This document shows positions 52,798 through 60,559 of a DNA stretch of 64,000 bases, in pieces. Position numbers and translations under genes: made by a program. Numbering within the stretch: the first letter of the stretch is position 1; each line of letters opens with the position of its first letter. A model generated the notes under the pieces. That model did no database searches, had not been told where the DNA came from, and was given only the letters and a program-made list of their open reading frames with translations. The stretch is from an uncultured Halieaceae bacterium (lineage in GTDB: Bacteria; Pseudomonadota; Gammaproteobacteria; Pseudomonadales; Halieaceae), in the NCBI GenBank assembly GCA_938074045.1, contig CALJGI010000025.1, positions 62,001 to 126,000 on the forward strand. The letters run 5' to 3'.

Positions 52798-53583
52798 ATG
52801 GACCAACATTCGATAACCCGGCTGGGTGACGAGCTGTTCTGCGCGCTACGATCGCAGCATACGCTGGAACCTCTGACCGATCGGGAACCGGGTATCACCA
52901 TCGAGGATGCCTATTACATCTCGCAGCATTTTGTGCGGCGCAGATTACAGGACGGAGAGATGATTGTCGGTAAGAAGATCGGTGTAACCAGCGCGGCTGT
53001 ACAGGACATGCTAGGCGTGTACCAACCCGATTTCGGTTTTCTGACGGATGCCATGATCTGTGAAAACGGTGCCGATATTCCGATTGCCGGGCATTTGATC
53101 CAGCCGCGTGCCGAGGGCGAAATTGCTTTCCGTCTAAAGTCTGACCTGGTTGGGCCCGGTGTCACCGAAGCAGACGTACTGGCAGCTACAGAATCGATAA
53201 TCCCTTGCTTCGAAATAGTTGATTCCCGTATAGACGCCTGGAATATAAAAATTCAGGATACGGTTGCAGACAATGCATCTTGCGGCGTATACGTGTTGGG
53301 TGATAAAGAAGTTGACCCACGCGATCATGATTTACCTAAGCTTGCGATGTCGGTGTATAAAAATGGTGAATTGATCAGTGAGGGCAAGGGGTCGGCGGTT
53401 CAGGGAGATCCTTTGACAGCGGTGGCCTGGCTCGCAAACACGCTGGGCGAATTTGGCATTCCCTTCAAGGCTGGAGAAGTGATACTCAGTGGGTCTTTGG
53501 TTCCACTTATCCCGGTAGTGGCAGGGGATGAGGTCATGCTGGAGCTCGCTGGTGTGGGATCGTGTAATTGTCGGTTTGTGTAA
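52798..53583 (+). CDS. hsaE: 2-hydroxypentadienoate hydratase-like protein, HsaE-like
   Basis: The 261-residue protein fits the fumarylacetoacetase-like hydratase family: IGVTSAAVQDMLGVYQPDFG, AEGEIAFRL with metal-binding glutamates, and LPKLAMSVYKNGELI. It adds water to 2-hydroxyhexa-2,4-dienoate to give 4-hydroxy-2-oxohexanoate, the third step of the meta-cleavage branch after HsaD. It is followed 42 bp later by the acetaldehyde dehydrogenase gene. It sits in an ordered hsaA-D-E-G-F set. Confidence 0.9.
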   Translation: MDQHSITRLGDELFCALRSQHTLEPLTDREPGITIEDAYYISQHFVRRRLQDGEMIVGKKIGVTSAAVQDMLGVYQPDFGFLTDAMICENGADIPIAGHLIQPRAEGEIAFRLKSDLVGPGVTEADVLAATESIIPCFEIVDSRIDAWNIKIQDTVADNASCGVYVLGDKEVDPRDHDLPKLAMSVYKNGELISEGKGSAVQGDPLTAVAWLANTLGEFGIPFKAGEVILSGSLVPLIPVVAGDEVMLELAGVGSCNCRFV

Positions 53584-53625
53584 GTACGGCATAGATAGCT
53601 AACGCTGGGAAATAGGAATTCAATA

Positions 53626-54549
53626 ATGACAGCAAAAATCAAGGCAGCCATCATCGGGCCGGGGAATATTGGTACCGATCTACTTATCAAGGCGATGCGT
53701 AGTGATGTGATTGAGCCAGTGTGGATGGTGGGAGTGATCCCGGATTCACCAGGGCTGTCCCGGGCAGCTGAAATGGGCTTGAAAACCAGTGCTGATGGTG
53801 TCGATGGTATGTTGCCGAGCATGCAGGAAGATGGCGTACAGATATGCTTTGACGCCACTTCGGCCGCCGTGCATGCGGAAAATAGCCGGAAGGTCAACGC
53901 CAGGGGTGCGGTGATGATTGACCTGACACCGGCCGCGATAGGTCCGTTTTGTGTCCCCTCAGTTAATCTCGATGAGGCTGTAGCCGCGAAAGCGATGAAC
54001 GTAAACATGGTGACCTGTGGCGGACAGGCAACCATTCCCCTGGTGTACGCCGTCAGCCGGGTGCAGACAGTGACCTACGGCGAGATTGTGGCCACGGTAT
54101 CCTCAAAGTCTGCTGGTCCCGGGACGCGCAAGAATATTGATGAATTTACCCGCACTACTGCTAGTGGTATTGAATCTGTAGGTGGTGCAGGAGAGGGTAA
54201 AGCCATTATCGTAGTCAATCCGGCTGAACCGCCGCTGATCATGCGGGACACCATACATTGTTTGACCGAGGACGAGCCGGATCAGGACGCCATCATTCAC
54301 TCGGTCAGGAAAATGATTGCCGAAGTGCAGAGATATGTGCCGGGTTATACCCTGAAGAATGGGCCGGTGTTTGATGGCAAAAGGGTCTCTATTTATATGG
54401 AAGTGGCCGGTCTGGGGGATTATCTGCCAAAGTATGCTGGTAACCTCGACATTATGACTGCTGCCGGGTTGCGGACAGCAGAAATGTATGCAGAACAAAT
54501 ATTGGCCGGTGACTTTACGCCGACTGCACCAGTCGCTCTGGAGGCATGA
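53626..54549 (+). CDS. hsaG: Acylating acetaldehyde/propanal dehydrogenase, HsaG-like
   Basis: The 307-residue protein converts the aldehyde from the HsaF aldolase into acyl-CoA with NAD+ and CoA. The N-terminal nucleotide-binding motif is [11 protein letters not shown], and the active nucleophile Cys131 is in [14 protein letters not shown]. It forms a channelled complex with HsaF in known cases; the two genes overlap by 4 bp. AGGA precedes the ATG. In steroid degradation the product is propionyl-CoA. Confidence 0.94.
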   Translation: MTAKIKAAIIGPGNIGTDLLIKAMRSDVIEPVWMVGVIPDSPGLSRAAEMGLKTSADGVDGMLPSMQEDGVQICFDATSAAVHAENSRKVNARGAVMIDLTPAAIGPFCVPSVNLDEAVAAKAMNVNMVTCGGQATIPLVYAVSRVQTVTYGEIVATVSSKSAGPGTRKNIDEFTRTTASGIESVGGAGEGKAIIVVNPAEPPLIMRDTIHCLTEDEPDQDAIIHSVRKMIAEVQRYVPGYTLKNGPVFDGKRVSIYMEVAGLGDYLPKYAGNLDIMTAAGLRTAEMYAEQILAGDFTPTAPVALEA

Positions 54550-55583
54550 TGATGAACCTAGCTGGAAAGAAAGTCACCGTTCACGACATGTGTTTGCGTG
54601 ATGGCATGCACCCCAAGCAGCACCAGATCACTGTGGATGAGATGGTTACCGTGGCGCGTGCAATGGACGATGCCGGCGTGCCCCTGATTGAAGTTACCCA
54701 CGGTGATGGGTTGGGCGGAAAGAGCGTTAACTATGGTTTTCCAGCGGCGTCCGATGAAGAGTATTTGACCGCCGTGTGCAAAGAAGTCACAAATACTCGA
54801 GTGTCGGCTCTGCTATTGCCGGGTATTGGTACCGTTGATCATTTGCAGATGGCAGTGGACTGTGGAATTTCCACCATTCGAGTGGCTACCCATTGTACTG
54901 AGGCTGATGTTTCGGAGCAGCATATCAATATGGCGGCTCAGCTCAATGGGCTCGACACTGTAGGATTCCTGATGATGGCGCATATGATTGAAGCTGATGA
55001 ACTGGTTGAACAGCTGCTTCTGATGGAATCATACGGAGCCAACTGCGTTTACATCACGGATTCTGCGGGTTATATGCTACCGGATGATGTTACGGCACGC
55101 GTGGAACTGGCTCGGCGCGAGTTAAAACAAGAGACAGAACTCGGGTTTCACGGCCACCACAATCTGGCTATGGGTGTCGCCAACTCTGTGGCGGCCGTGG
55201 CGTCGGGAGCAAATCGTATTGATGGTTCAATGGCCGGATTGGGTGCTGGCGCGGGTAATACTCCTCTGGAGGTTTTTATTGCAGTTTGTGATCGCATGGG
55301 AATTGAAACTGGTGTCGACACCTTCAAAGCGATGGATATTGCAGAGGATTTGATTGTTCCCATGATGGATAACATCGTCAGGGTGGATCGCGATGCACTC
55401 ACGCTGGGGTACGCTGGTGTTTACTCGTCGTTTCTCCTGTTCGCAAAGCGCAGTGCCGAAAAATACAACCTTTCCAGCCGGGATATTCTGGTTGAACTGG
55501 GCCGCCGTCGTACAGTCGGTGGTCAGGAAGACATGATTGAGGATCTGGCCTTGGACATGGCCCGGGAAGCAGGCACGATCTGA
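54546..55583 (+). CDS. hsaF: 4-hydroxy-2-oxovalerate/hexanoate aldolase, HsaF-like
   Basis: The 345-residue DRE-TIM type aldolase cleaves 4-hydroxy-2-oxohexanoate to pyruvate and propanal. The metal and catalytic residues are seen in [14 protein letters not shown] and in [15 protein letters not shown]; the C-terminal part ([13 protein letters not shown]) belongs to the dehydrogenase-contact domain. The start at 54546 overlaps hsaG (two further in-frame ATG codons follow at once). Its stop abuts that of the convergent sthA gene. Confidence 0.95.
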   Translation: MMMNLAGKKVTVHDMCLRDGMHPKQHQITVDEMVTVARAMDDAGVPLIEVTHGDGLGGKSVNYGFPAASDEEYLTAVCKEVTNTRVSALLLPGIGTVDHLQMAVDCGISTIRVATHCTEADVSEQHINMAAQLNGLDTVGFLMMAHMIEADELVEQLLLMESYGANCVYITDSAGYMLPDDVTARVELARRELKQETELGFHGHHNLAMGVANSVAAVASGANRIDGSMAGLGAGAGNTPLEVFIAVCDRMGIETGVDTFKAMDIAEDLIVPMMDNIVRVDRDALTLGYAGVYSSFLLFAKRSAEKYNLSSRDILVELGRRRTVGGQEDMIEDLALDMAREAGTI

Positions 55584-56984
55584 TTATTGCCCGCTGAGTC
55601 GATTCAGCCCATTAAGTGCCGCGATACGATAGGCCTCCGCCATCGTTGGGTAATTAAAAGTGGTAGTGACAAAATAACGCACAGTATTTCCAGAGCCTGT
55701 CTGTTTCATTATCGCTTGGCCAATATGAATAATTTCCGTCGCCTCGGCACCAAAACAATGCACGCCGAGCAGTTCCAGTGACTTAGGATGGAAGAGAATT
55801 TTCAGCATGCCAACATCCTCGCCACTGATTTGTCCTCTGGCGGTGTCTTTGAAAAATGCTCGGCCTACTTCAAAGGGCATTTTCTCATCGGTTAACTCCC
55901 GCTCGGTCAGCCCGACACTGCTGATTTCTGGAATTGTGTATATACCCGTTGCGAAATCATCGACATAGCGGCAAGTTGATTTTCCCCGGGATATCGCGGC
56001 AGCAGAGCGGCCTTGATCATAGGCCGCGCTTGCCAGGCTGGGCCAGCCAATGACGTCCCCGACGGCATAAATGTTTTCAACTGAGGTCTGGTACATATTA
56101 TTGACGCTCAACTGACCGCGATAGTCGGTTTCTATGCCGATGCCGTCGAGCGCTAACTCGGAGGTATTGCCTGTTCGACCATTGCACCAGAGAAGGCAGT
56201 CCCCGTGGAGTTTTTTTCCTGACTGCAGATGCAAGGTGACACCCTTTTCGTCAGCGGTGACATGGTCGTACTCCTCACGGTGTCTCACCATAACTCCGCT
56301 GTCGCGCAGGTGATAACTCAGGGCATCGGAAATTTCGTCATCCAGAAACTGCAGCAGATTAGGCATCGAGTTTACAAGTTCTACCTTGATACCAAGGCCC
56401 GAAAAAATACTGGCGTATTCGCAACCAATCACACCAGCACCATAAATGAGCAGCTTCCGGGGTGTGTAACTCATTTCCAGAATGGTGTCGCTGTCATATA
56501 TACGCGGATGGCTGAAGTCAACGTCGTCGGGGTGGTATGGATGTGATCCAGTGGCGATGACAATGTCCCGGGCTGTTACGCTGAGATTGCCTCTTTCACC
56601 CTGCTCAACAACCAGCGTGTTGCGGTTTTTGAAGCTGGCCTTGCCGTGGATGAGATTGATGTAATTTCGCGAGTAGAATTTACTCCGCATGATGACTTGC
56701 TTTTGAATGACAGCCGAGGCGTTAGCGAGGATTTCGGGATAACTTAAGCTACGGGTATCACCTACCTTGCGATACAGGGGGTTACTATTGAATCGCATTA
56801 CCTGCTTGACGGTGTGTCGCAATGCCTTTGACGGGATCGTACCCCTGTGTGTGCAGGCACCACCAACCAGTGGTTGATCTTCAACCACCAGAGTTCGAAG
56901 TTGGTGTTTGGCGGCGTTGAGTGCCGCACTTTCACCGGCGGGCCCGCTGCCGATCACCAGAACGTCGTAGTCTTGCTCGGCCAT
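55584..56984 (-). CDS. sthA: Soluble pyridine nucleotide transhydrogenase
   Basis: The 466-residue flavoprotein moves hydride between NADPH and NAD+. It has [15 protein letters not shown] (FAD), [20 protein letters not shown] (NAD(P)) and [15 protein letters not shown]. In [17 protein letters not shown] only the first of the two disulfide cysteines of related reductases is kept, the second being Thr, as is standard for SthA. It is cytoplasmic and rebalances NADPH after catabolism. It stands alone, converging on hsaF. Confidence 0.94.
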   Translation of the reverse strand: MAEQDYDVLVIGSGPAGESAALNAAKHQLRTLVVEDQPLVGGACTHRGTIPSKALRHTVKQVMRFNSNPLYRKVGDTRSLSYPEILANASAVIQKQVIMRSKFYSRNYINLIHGKASFKNRNTLVVEQGERGNLSVTARDIVIATGSHPYHPDDVDFSHPRIYDSDTILEMSYTPRKLLIYGAGVIGCEYASIFSGLGIKVELVNSMPNLLQFLDDEISDALSYHLRDSGVMVRHREEYDHVTADEKGVTLHLQSGKKLHGDCLLWCNGRTGNTSELALDGIGIETDYRGQLSVNNMYQTSVENIYAVGDVIGWPSLASAAYDQGRSAAAISRGKSTCRYVDDFATGIYTIPEISSVGLTERELTDEKMPFEVGRAFFKDTARGQISGEDVGMLKILFHPKSLELLGVHCFGAEATEIIHIGQAIMKQTGSGNTVRYFVTTTFNYPTMAEAYRIAALNGLNRLSGQ

Positions 56985-57054
56985 TTGCTGTCACTACCTT
57001 TTCAGGGGGTGCGAACTATACCGAAAGTCATCAACATGGGGTAGGGTACCCAGT

Positions 57055-57699
57055 ATGGAAAATATTCTTCTGGTCATTGGAAACAAAAACTATTCGACCT
57101 GGTCATTGCGGGCTTGGCTCGCTCTGGTCAAGTCGGGTGTCTGCTTTGAGGAGCGCCAGCTGGCGTTGGACACGACTGAATTTTATGAACAGATAGCTGA
57201 GTACAGCCCCGTTTCGCAAGTACCCGTTCTTTGTATTGGAGAACATCGGATTCACGATTCTCTGGCTATCGCGGAGACCGTTAACGATTGCTTTACCAAT
57301 GGCAGTTTGCTCCCTACCGATCCGATGCAGCGCGCGGAGGCGCGGGCTCTATGCGCGGAGATGCACTCCGGGTTCCACGCGGTGCGCAATGCCATGCCCA
57401 TGAACATCCGTGCCGTGGGGCGCAGAGTTGAACACTCTGAGTCTATTGCGCGCGAAATCGCAAGAATAAATGCCATTTGGAATCGAGCAGAACCAGGCCG
57501 CTGGCTGTTTGGTGAGTTTTCAATCGTTGATGCCATGTATGCACCGGTCGTGCTGCGCTTTCCCACTTATGGTGTTGAACTTAACGGCAGGGCGGCCAGG
57601 TATCAGCAGACGGTGATTAACGACCCCGATGTGCAGAGATGGATTGCTGAATCCTCGGCGGAGACCGATATTGTAGAAGCGGACGAGGCCGGTTTATGA
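57055..57699 (+). CDS. Glutathione S-transferase family protein
   Basis: The 214-residue protein has the GST fold: N-terminal thioredoxin-like domain (LLVIGNKNYSTWSLRAWLAL, with the likely active Ser16 or Tyr/Thr nearby), SQVPVLCIGEHRIHDSLAI, and an all-helical C-terminal domain (WLFGEFSIVDAMYAPVVLRF). It would conjugate or reduce substrates with glutathione. It precedes the TSUP permease gene by 15 bp and is near the glutathione-related chemistry only in a general sense. Confidence 0.91.
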   Translation: MENILLVIGNKNYSTWSLRAWLALVKSGVCFEERQLALDTTEFYEQIAEYSPVSQVPVLCIGEHRIHDSLAIAETVNDCFTNGSLLPTDPMQRAEARALCAEMHSGFHAVRNAMPMNIRAVGRRVEHSESIAREIARINAIWNRAEPGRWLFGEFSIVDAMYAPVVLRFPTYGVELNGRAARYQQTVINDPDVQRWIAESSAETDIVEADEAGL

Positions 57700-57714
57700 T
57701 GGCGGCGATTTGAC

Positions 57715-58461
57715 GTGCTCGACCTGGTCAACGGTTTGCGGGAAACCCTTTGGTTGCTACCCATTGCATTTTTTACCTCAACGCTGGCGGCTGTGCTAGG
57801 TCTTGGTGGTGGTGTTCTGCTAATCGTTTTGATGTCCGGATTCGTTCCAATACAGGCCCTGTTGCCATTGCATGCGGCCGTACAATTGGCTAGTAATAGT
57901 AGTCGGGCGGCTTTTGCCTGGCGTCACATCGATTTCTCTCTCATTCCCTGGATTAGCGGAGGTGGTTTACTCGGGGCAATCATCGGTGGAGAGGTGTATC
58001 AGCATATTGATCTGAGAATATTGTCAGCTGTAGTCGGCGCCTTGATTCTTGTAATTACTTGGGTAAAGCTTCCAACCCCTGCGGGGGCTTCCCACTTTTC
58101 GCTCGTTCTACTTGGTGCTTATCAGACAGGACTGGGTATGATAACCGGCGCCACCGGCCCACTCGGGGCCGCTGTGTTGATGCAACACGATCAACGTCGC
58201 GAGTGGATCGTCATAAACACCGCTGTGTACATGTCAATTTCGCATGGCCTTAGATTGGGCGCTTTTGCCTTCCTGGGATTTGTTTTCACGCCCTATCTTT
58301 TATTGCTGGCCGGTATGATAGTGGCGGTCACGGTGGGATCATGGATGGGAACGCGATTACGTCAGTATGTTTCGGCGACCGATTTTCTGTTTTGGTTCCG
58401 TATCCTGGTCAGTCTGCTGGCGTTACGCATGATCGCAGCGGCTATGCTTCCGTATATTTAA
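57715..58461 (+). CDS. TSUP (TauE/SafE) family permease
   Basis: The 248-residue protein has eight or so hydrophobic segments, with the paired motif of this family: AVLGLGGGVLLIVLM near residue 28 and the related MITGATGPLGAAVLMQ near 145. TSUP members move sulfite, sulfonates or other anions across the inner membrane. The GTG at 57715 lies 15 bp after the GST gene, so the two may be one unit. Substrate unknown. It converges on fnr, 14 bp apart. Confidence 0.88.
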   Translation: MLDLVNGLRETLWLLPIAFFTSTLAAVLGLGGGVLLIVLMSGFVPIQALLPLHAAVQLASNSSRAAFAWRHIDFSLIPWISGGGLLGAIIGGEVYQHIDLRILSAVVGALILVITWVKLPTPAGASHFSLVLLGAYQTGLGMITGATGPLGAAVLMQHDQRREWIVINTAVYMSISHGLRLGAFAFLGFVFTPYLLLLAGMIVAVTVGSWMGTRLRQYVSATDFLFWFRILVSLLALRMIAAAMLPYI

Positions 58462-58475
58462 ATAAAACAGAGTTT

Positions 58476-59219
58476 TCAGATGCTGGCCAAGTCGCGTAGT
58501 TGCTCATGATCGTTGATCTGAATTTCCTTGTTGGCTACTTCCAGCACGCCCAGTTTTTGCAAGCGGCTGAATACCCTGCTAACTGTCTCAACGGTGAGGC
58601 CGAGGTAGTTCCCTATATCAATCCTTGACATGGGCAGACGAAAATTGGAAGGACTGAGTTTGCGCCGGGCATTGCGACTTGAGATGCTCAGCATGAGCGC
58701 CGCGACTCGTTCCTCAGCGCTGTTTTTGCTGATCAGGGTAATCAATTGTTGGTCTTCGGTAATCTCCCTGGACATGAGCTGCAAGAAGTGGCTTTGCAGG
58801 CTTGGCAATCGGGTTGCTAATTCACCCAGTCTTTCGAAGGGTATTTCACATACAGCGGAAGTCTCAAGCGCCTTTGCCGATGAGGCATGGGTATTCTCAC
58901 TGATTCCATCCATGCCGAGTACCTCGCCAGGAAAGTAGAAACCTGTGACCTGTTCCCTACCATCATCGGTAATACGATAGGTTTTTATGCATCCTGAACG
59001 AACCGCATAGACAGCGCTGAAAGCGTCCTTGTCGCGGTACAGGTGGTCCCCTTTCTGCAGGGGTTTACCCCGCTGAATGATATCGTTTAAATAGGTTACA
59101 TCCTGTGTTTCCAGAGCGAGAGGAAGGCAGATCTTGCTGAGACGGCAATTGCCACAGCTTATTTGAAAATCGTGCGGACATTGTATTGTCGTGGATTGCT
59201 CTGCAGCAAGATGGGTCAT
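58476..59219 (-). CDS. fnr: Fnr-type oxygen-sensing transcriptional regulator
   Basis: The 247-residue protein is a Crp/Fnr regulator with the Fe-S cysteines of Fnr/Anr: Cys22, Cys25 and Cys31 in ISCGNCRLSKICLP and Cys124 in SAVCEIPF. A cNMP-like barrel is followed by a winged helix-turn-helix with DIGNYLGLTVETVSRVFSRL, whose E-x-x-S-R recognises TTGAT half-sites. It would switch anaerobic or microaerobic genes on when oxygen is low. A perfect FNR box lies 134 bp upstream of its start, suggesting autoregulation. Confidence 0.95.
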   Translation of the reverse strand: MTHLAAEQSTTIQCPHDFQISCGNCRLSKICLPLALETQDVTYLNDIIQRGKPLQKGDHLYRDKDAFSAVYAVRSGCIKTYRITDDGREQVTGFYFPGEVLGMDGISENTHASSAKALETSAVCEIPFERLGELATRLPSLQSHFLQLMSREITEDQQLITLISKNSAEERVAALMLSISSRNARRKLSPSNFRLPMSRIDIGNYLGLTVETVSRVFSRLQKLGVLEVANKEIQINDHEQLRDLASI

Positions 59220-59352
59220 GCCGATGTCTCCTTCCTGCGCGTCCCATTGCGGCCGCTAAGCCTCCTTTGGGACCACCTGCTGAGAGGCTAAGACTGCCCT
59301 CTTCATCTTGAACAGTCAAGGCATAGGCTAGCACGGGACGAAACAGAATACC

Positions 59353-59366
59353 TTGATACAAATCAA
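59353..59366 (-). promoter_or_regulatory. FNR box TTGAT-ACAA-ATCAA upstream of fnr
   Basis: The perfect palindrome matches the Fnr/Anr consensus TTGAT-N4-ATCAA at every position. It lies in the 170-bp region between fnr (start at 59219) and the 3' end of the LuxR-type gene (59390), so the expected target is fnr itself. The centre is 140 bp before the fnr start codon; whether it activates or represses depends on the unmapped transcription start. Confidence 0.82.
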
Positions 59367-59389
59367 GCGAAGGTAGTCCTGCTGGTTTG

Positions 59390-60559
59390 TCATCCCAGTG
59401 TAGCGACACTTTTCAGGATCAGTCCCACCAATTCGGCCTGTCTCGTAGCGCCGGTTTTAGTGAAAATGGACTTCAGCTGAGCCCGAACGGTGTGTTGTGT
59501 GACATTTAATTGTTCCGAGGCGTTTGCGAGACTGATTCCCCTTGCCAGCAGGATGGAAAGCCTGGCCTCCGCAGGTGTCAAACCGAACAATTCCGCCAGG
59601 ATATGATGAGACGTGTCTGCCTGGCGTTGCGGGTCGCTCAAAAAAACCGCGATCCGGGGTTCAGATTGACTCCCCGCCCATTCTCCTGTTGCTATAGGTC
59701 TAACCACCAATCCTAGATCATTAATTCCCCTACGGCGAGGCACCCGCAGTGCACTGGCCATGGAAGTGGTCCCACTGGCTCCAGCTGCCGCAGCGGTAGT
59801 CAGAATCGACTGCAACTCCCGATTGACCTCCGCATCAGACAGGCGTAGCTGTCCTGCATGCAAATAGACGCCATCACCAGTCTTCAGAAGCTCTTTGGCA
59901 AGTTGATTACTGCTCAACAACAAGCCGTTATCTCCCAGAATGATTGTACCAAGAGACAATTGATCCACCGTGTTGGCATAGAGGTCCCTCTCGCTGGCTG
60001 TGCGATTGATGATAGTGTGTACCCGAGCTGCGCGTTCAATATGAGGGAGTAACTGGCTCAGGGTTTTTTTCTCATTTCTATTAAATGCTGGTTCATGCTG
60101 CCCTCTGGCAAACCTGATTCTGGCAATCAAACCGCCAGGTTCGAGTGCGTCTGCCCCCATGATATGAAGAACGCCAATCGGCTGCAGGTATTGTCGGTAG
60201 TAGGGAGACTCCAACAGGCATTCGTGAGACATCAGTTCATCCAGTGTAATCACTTCGCCGGGAGGCAGGTTTACAAAAGGGTCTAGTGAGAAGAACTGCT
60301 CGCGGTAGTTGGTGGCCTGCCAGTCACTCGGGTTGGCGATCGCAGCGTCGACATCAACCCTATTAGCCTCTGGTCGCAATGAGTTGAGGATAACACCGGT
60401 ATCTCCCTCAGCCGGAGGGCGCAGTATCAGTGAGGCCGTTTTTGCATCGAATAGCCTTCTTAGTTCCGGCAACAGCGATGACCACGGGGTGTGTTCCAGA
60501 GGACCCTCGTATATCATCTGAATCAGACTGTCGTACTGATCGGTAGCGCTTAAGTCCAT
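59390..60559 (-). CDS. LuxR-type helix-turn-helix transcriptional regulator
   Basis: The 389-residue protein ends with a LuxR-type DNA-binding domain: LTPAEARLSILLARGISL, then LNVTQHTVRAQLKSIFTKTG. The first 300 residues look like a sensor region with no receiver or autoinducer-domain motif I can name. The ATG at 60559 shares one base with the TGA of the upstream fusion gene (TGATG), so translation is coupled; a GTG one codon upstream is possible. The pairing suggests it controls or senses something linked to that fusion protein. Confidence 0.88.
   Translation of the reverse strand: MDLSATDQYDSLIQMIYEGPLEHTPWSSLLPELRRLFDAKTASLILRPPAEGDTGVILNSLRPEANRVDVDAAIANPSDWQATNYREQFFSLDPFVNLPPGEVITLDELMSHECLLESPYYRQYLQPIGVLHIMGADALEPGGLIARIRFARGQHEPAFNRNEKKTLSQLLPHIERAARVHTIINRTASERDLYANTVDQLSLGTIILGDNGLLLSSNQLAKELLKTGDGVYLHAGQLRLSDAEVNRELQSILTTAAAAGASGTTSMASALRVPRRRGINDLGLVVRPIATGEWAGSQSEPRIAVFLSDPQRQADTSHHILAELFGLTPAEARLSILLARGISLANASEQLNVTQHTVRAQLKSIFTKTGATRQAELVGLILKSVATLG

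Noticed and set aside
59065..59409. A minus-strand ORF covering the fnr promoter
   Set aside because: It covers the FNR box and the fnr start region in another frame and shows no family pattern; the region is better read as a promoter.
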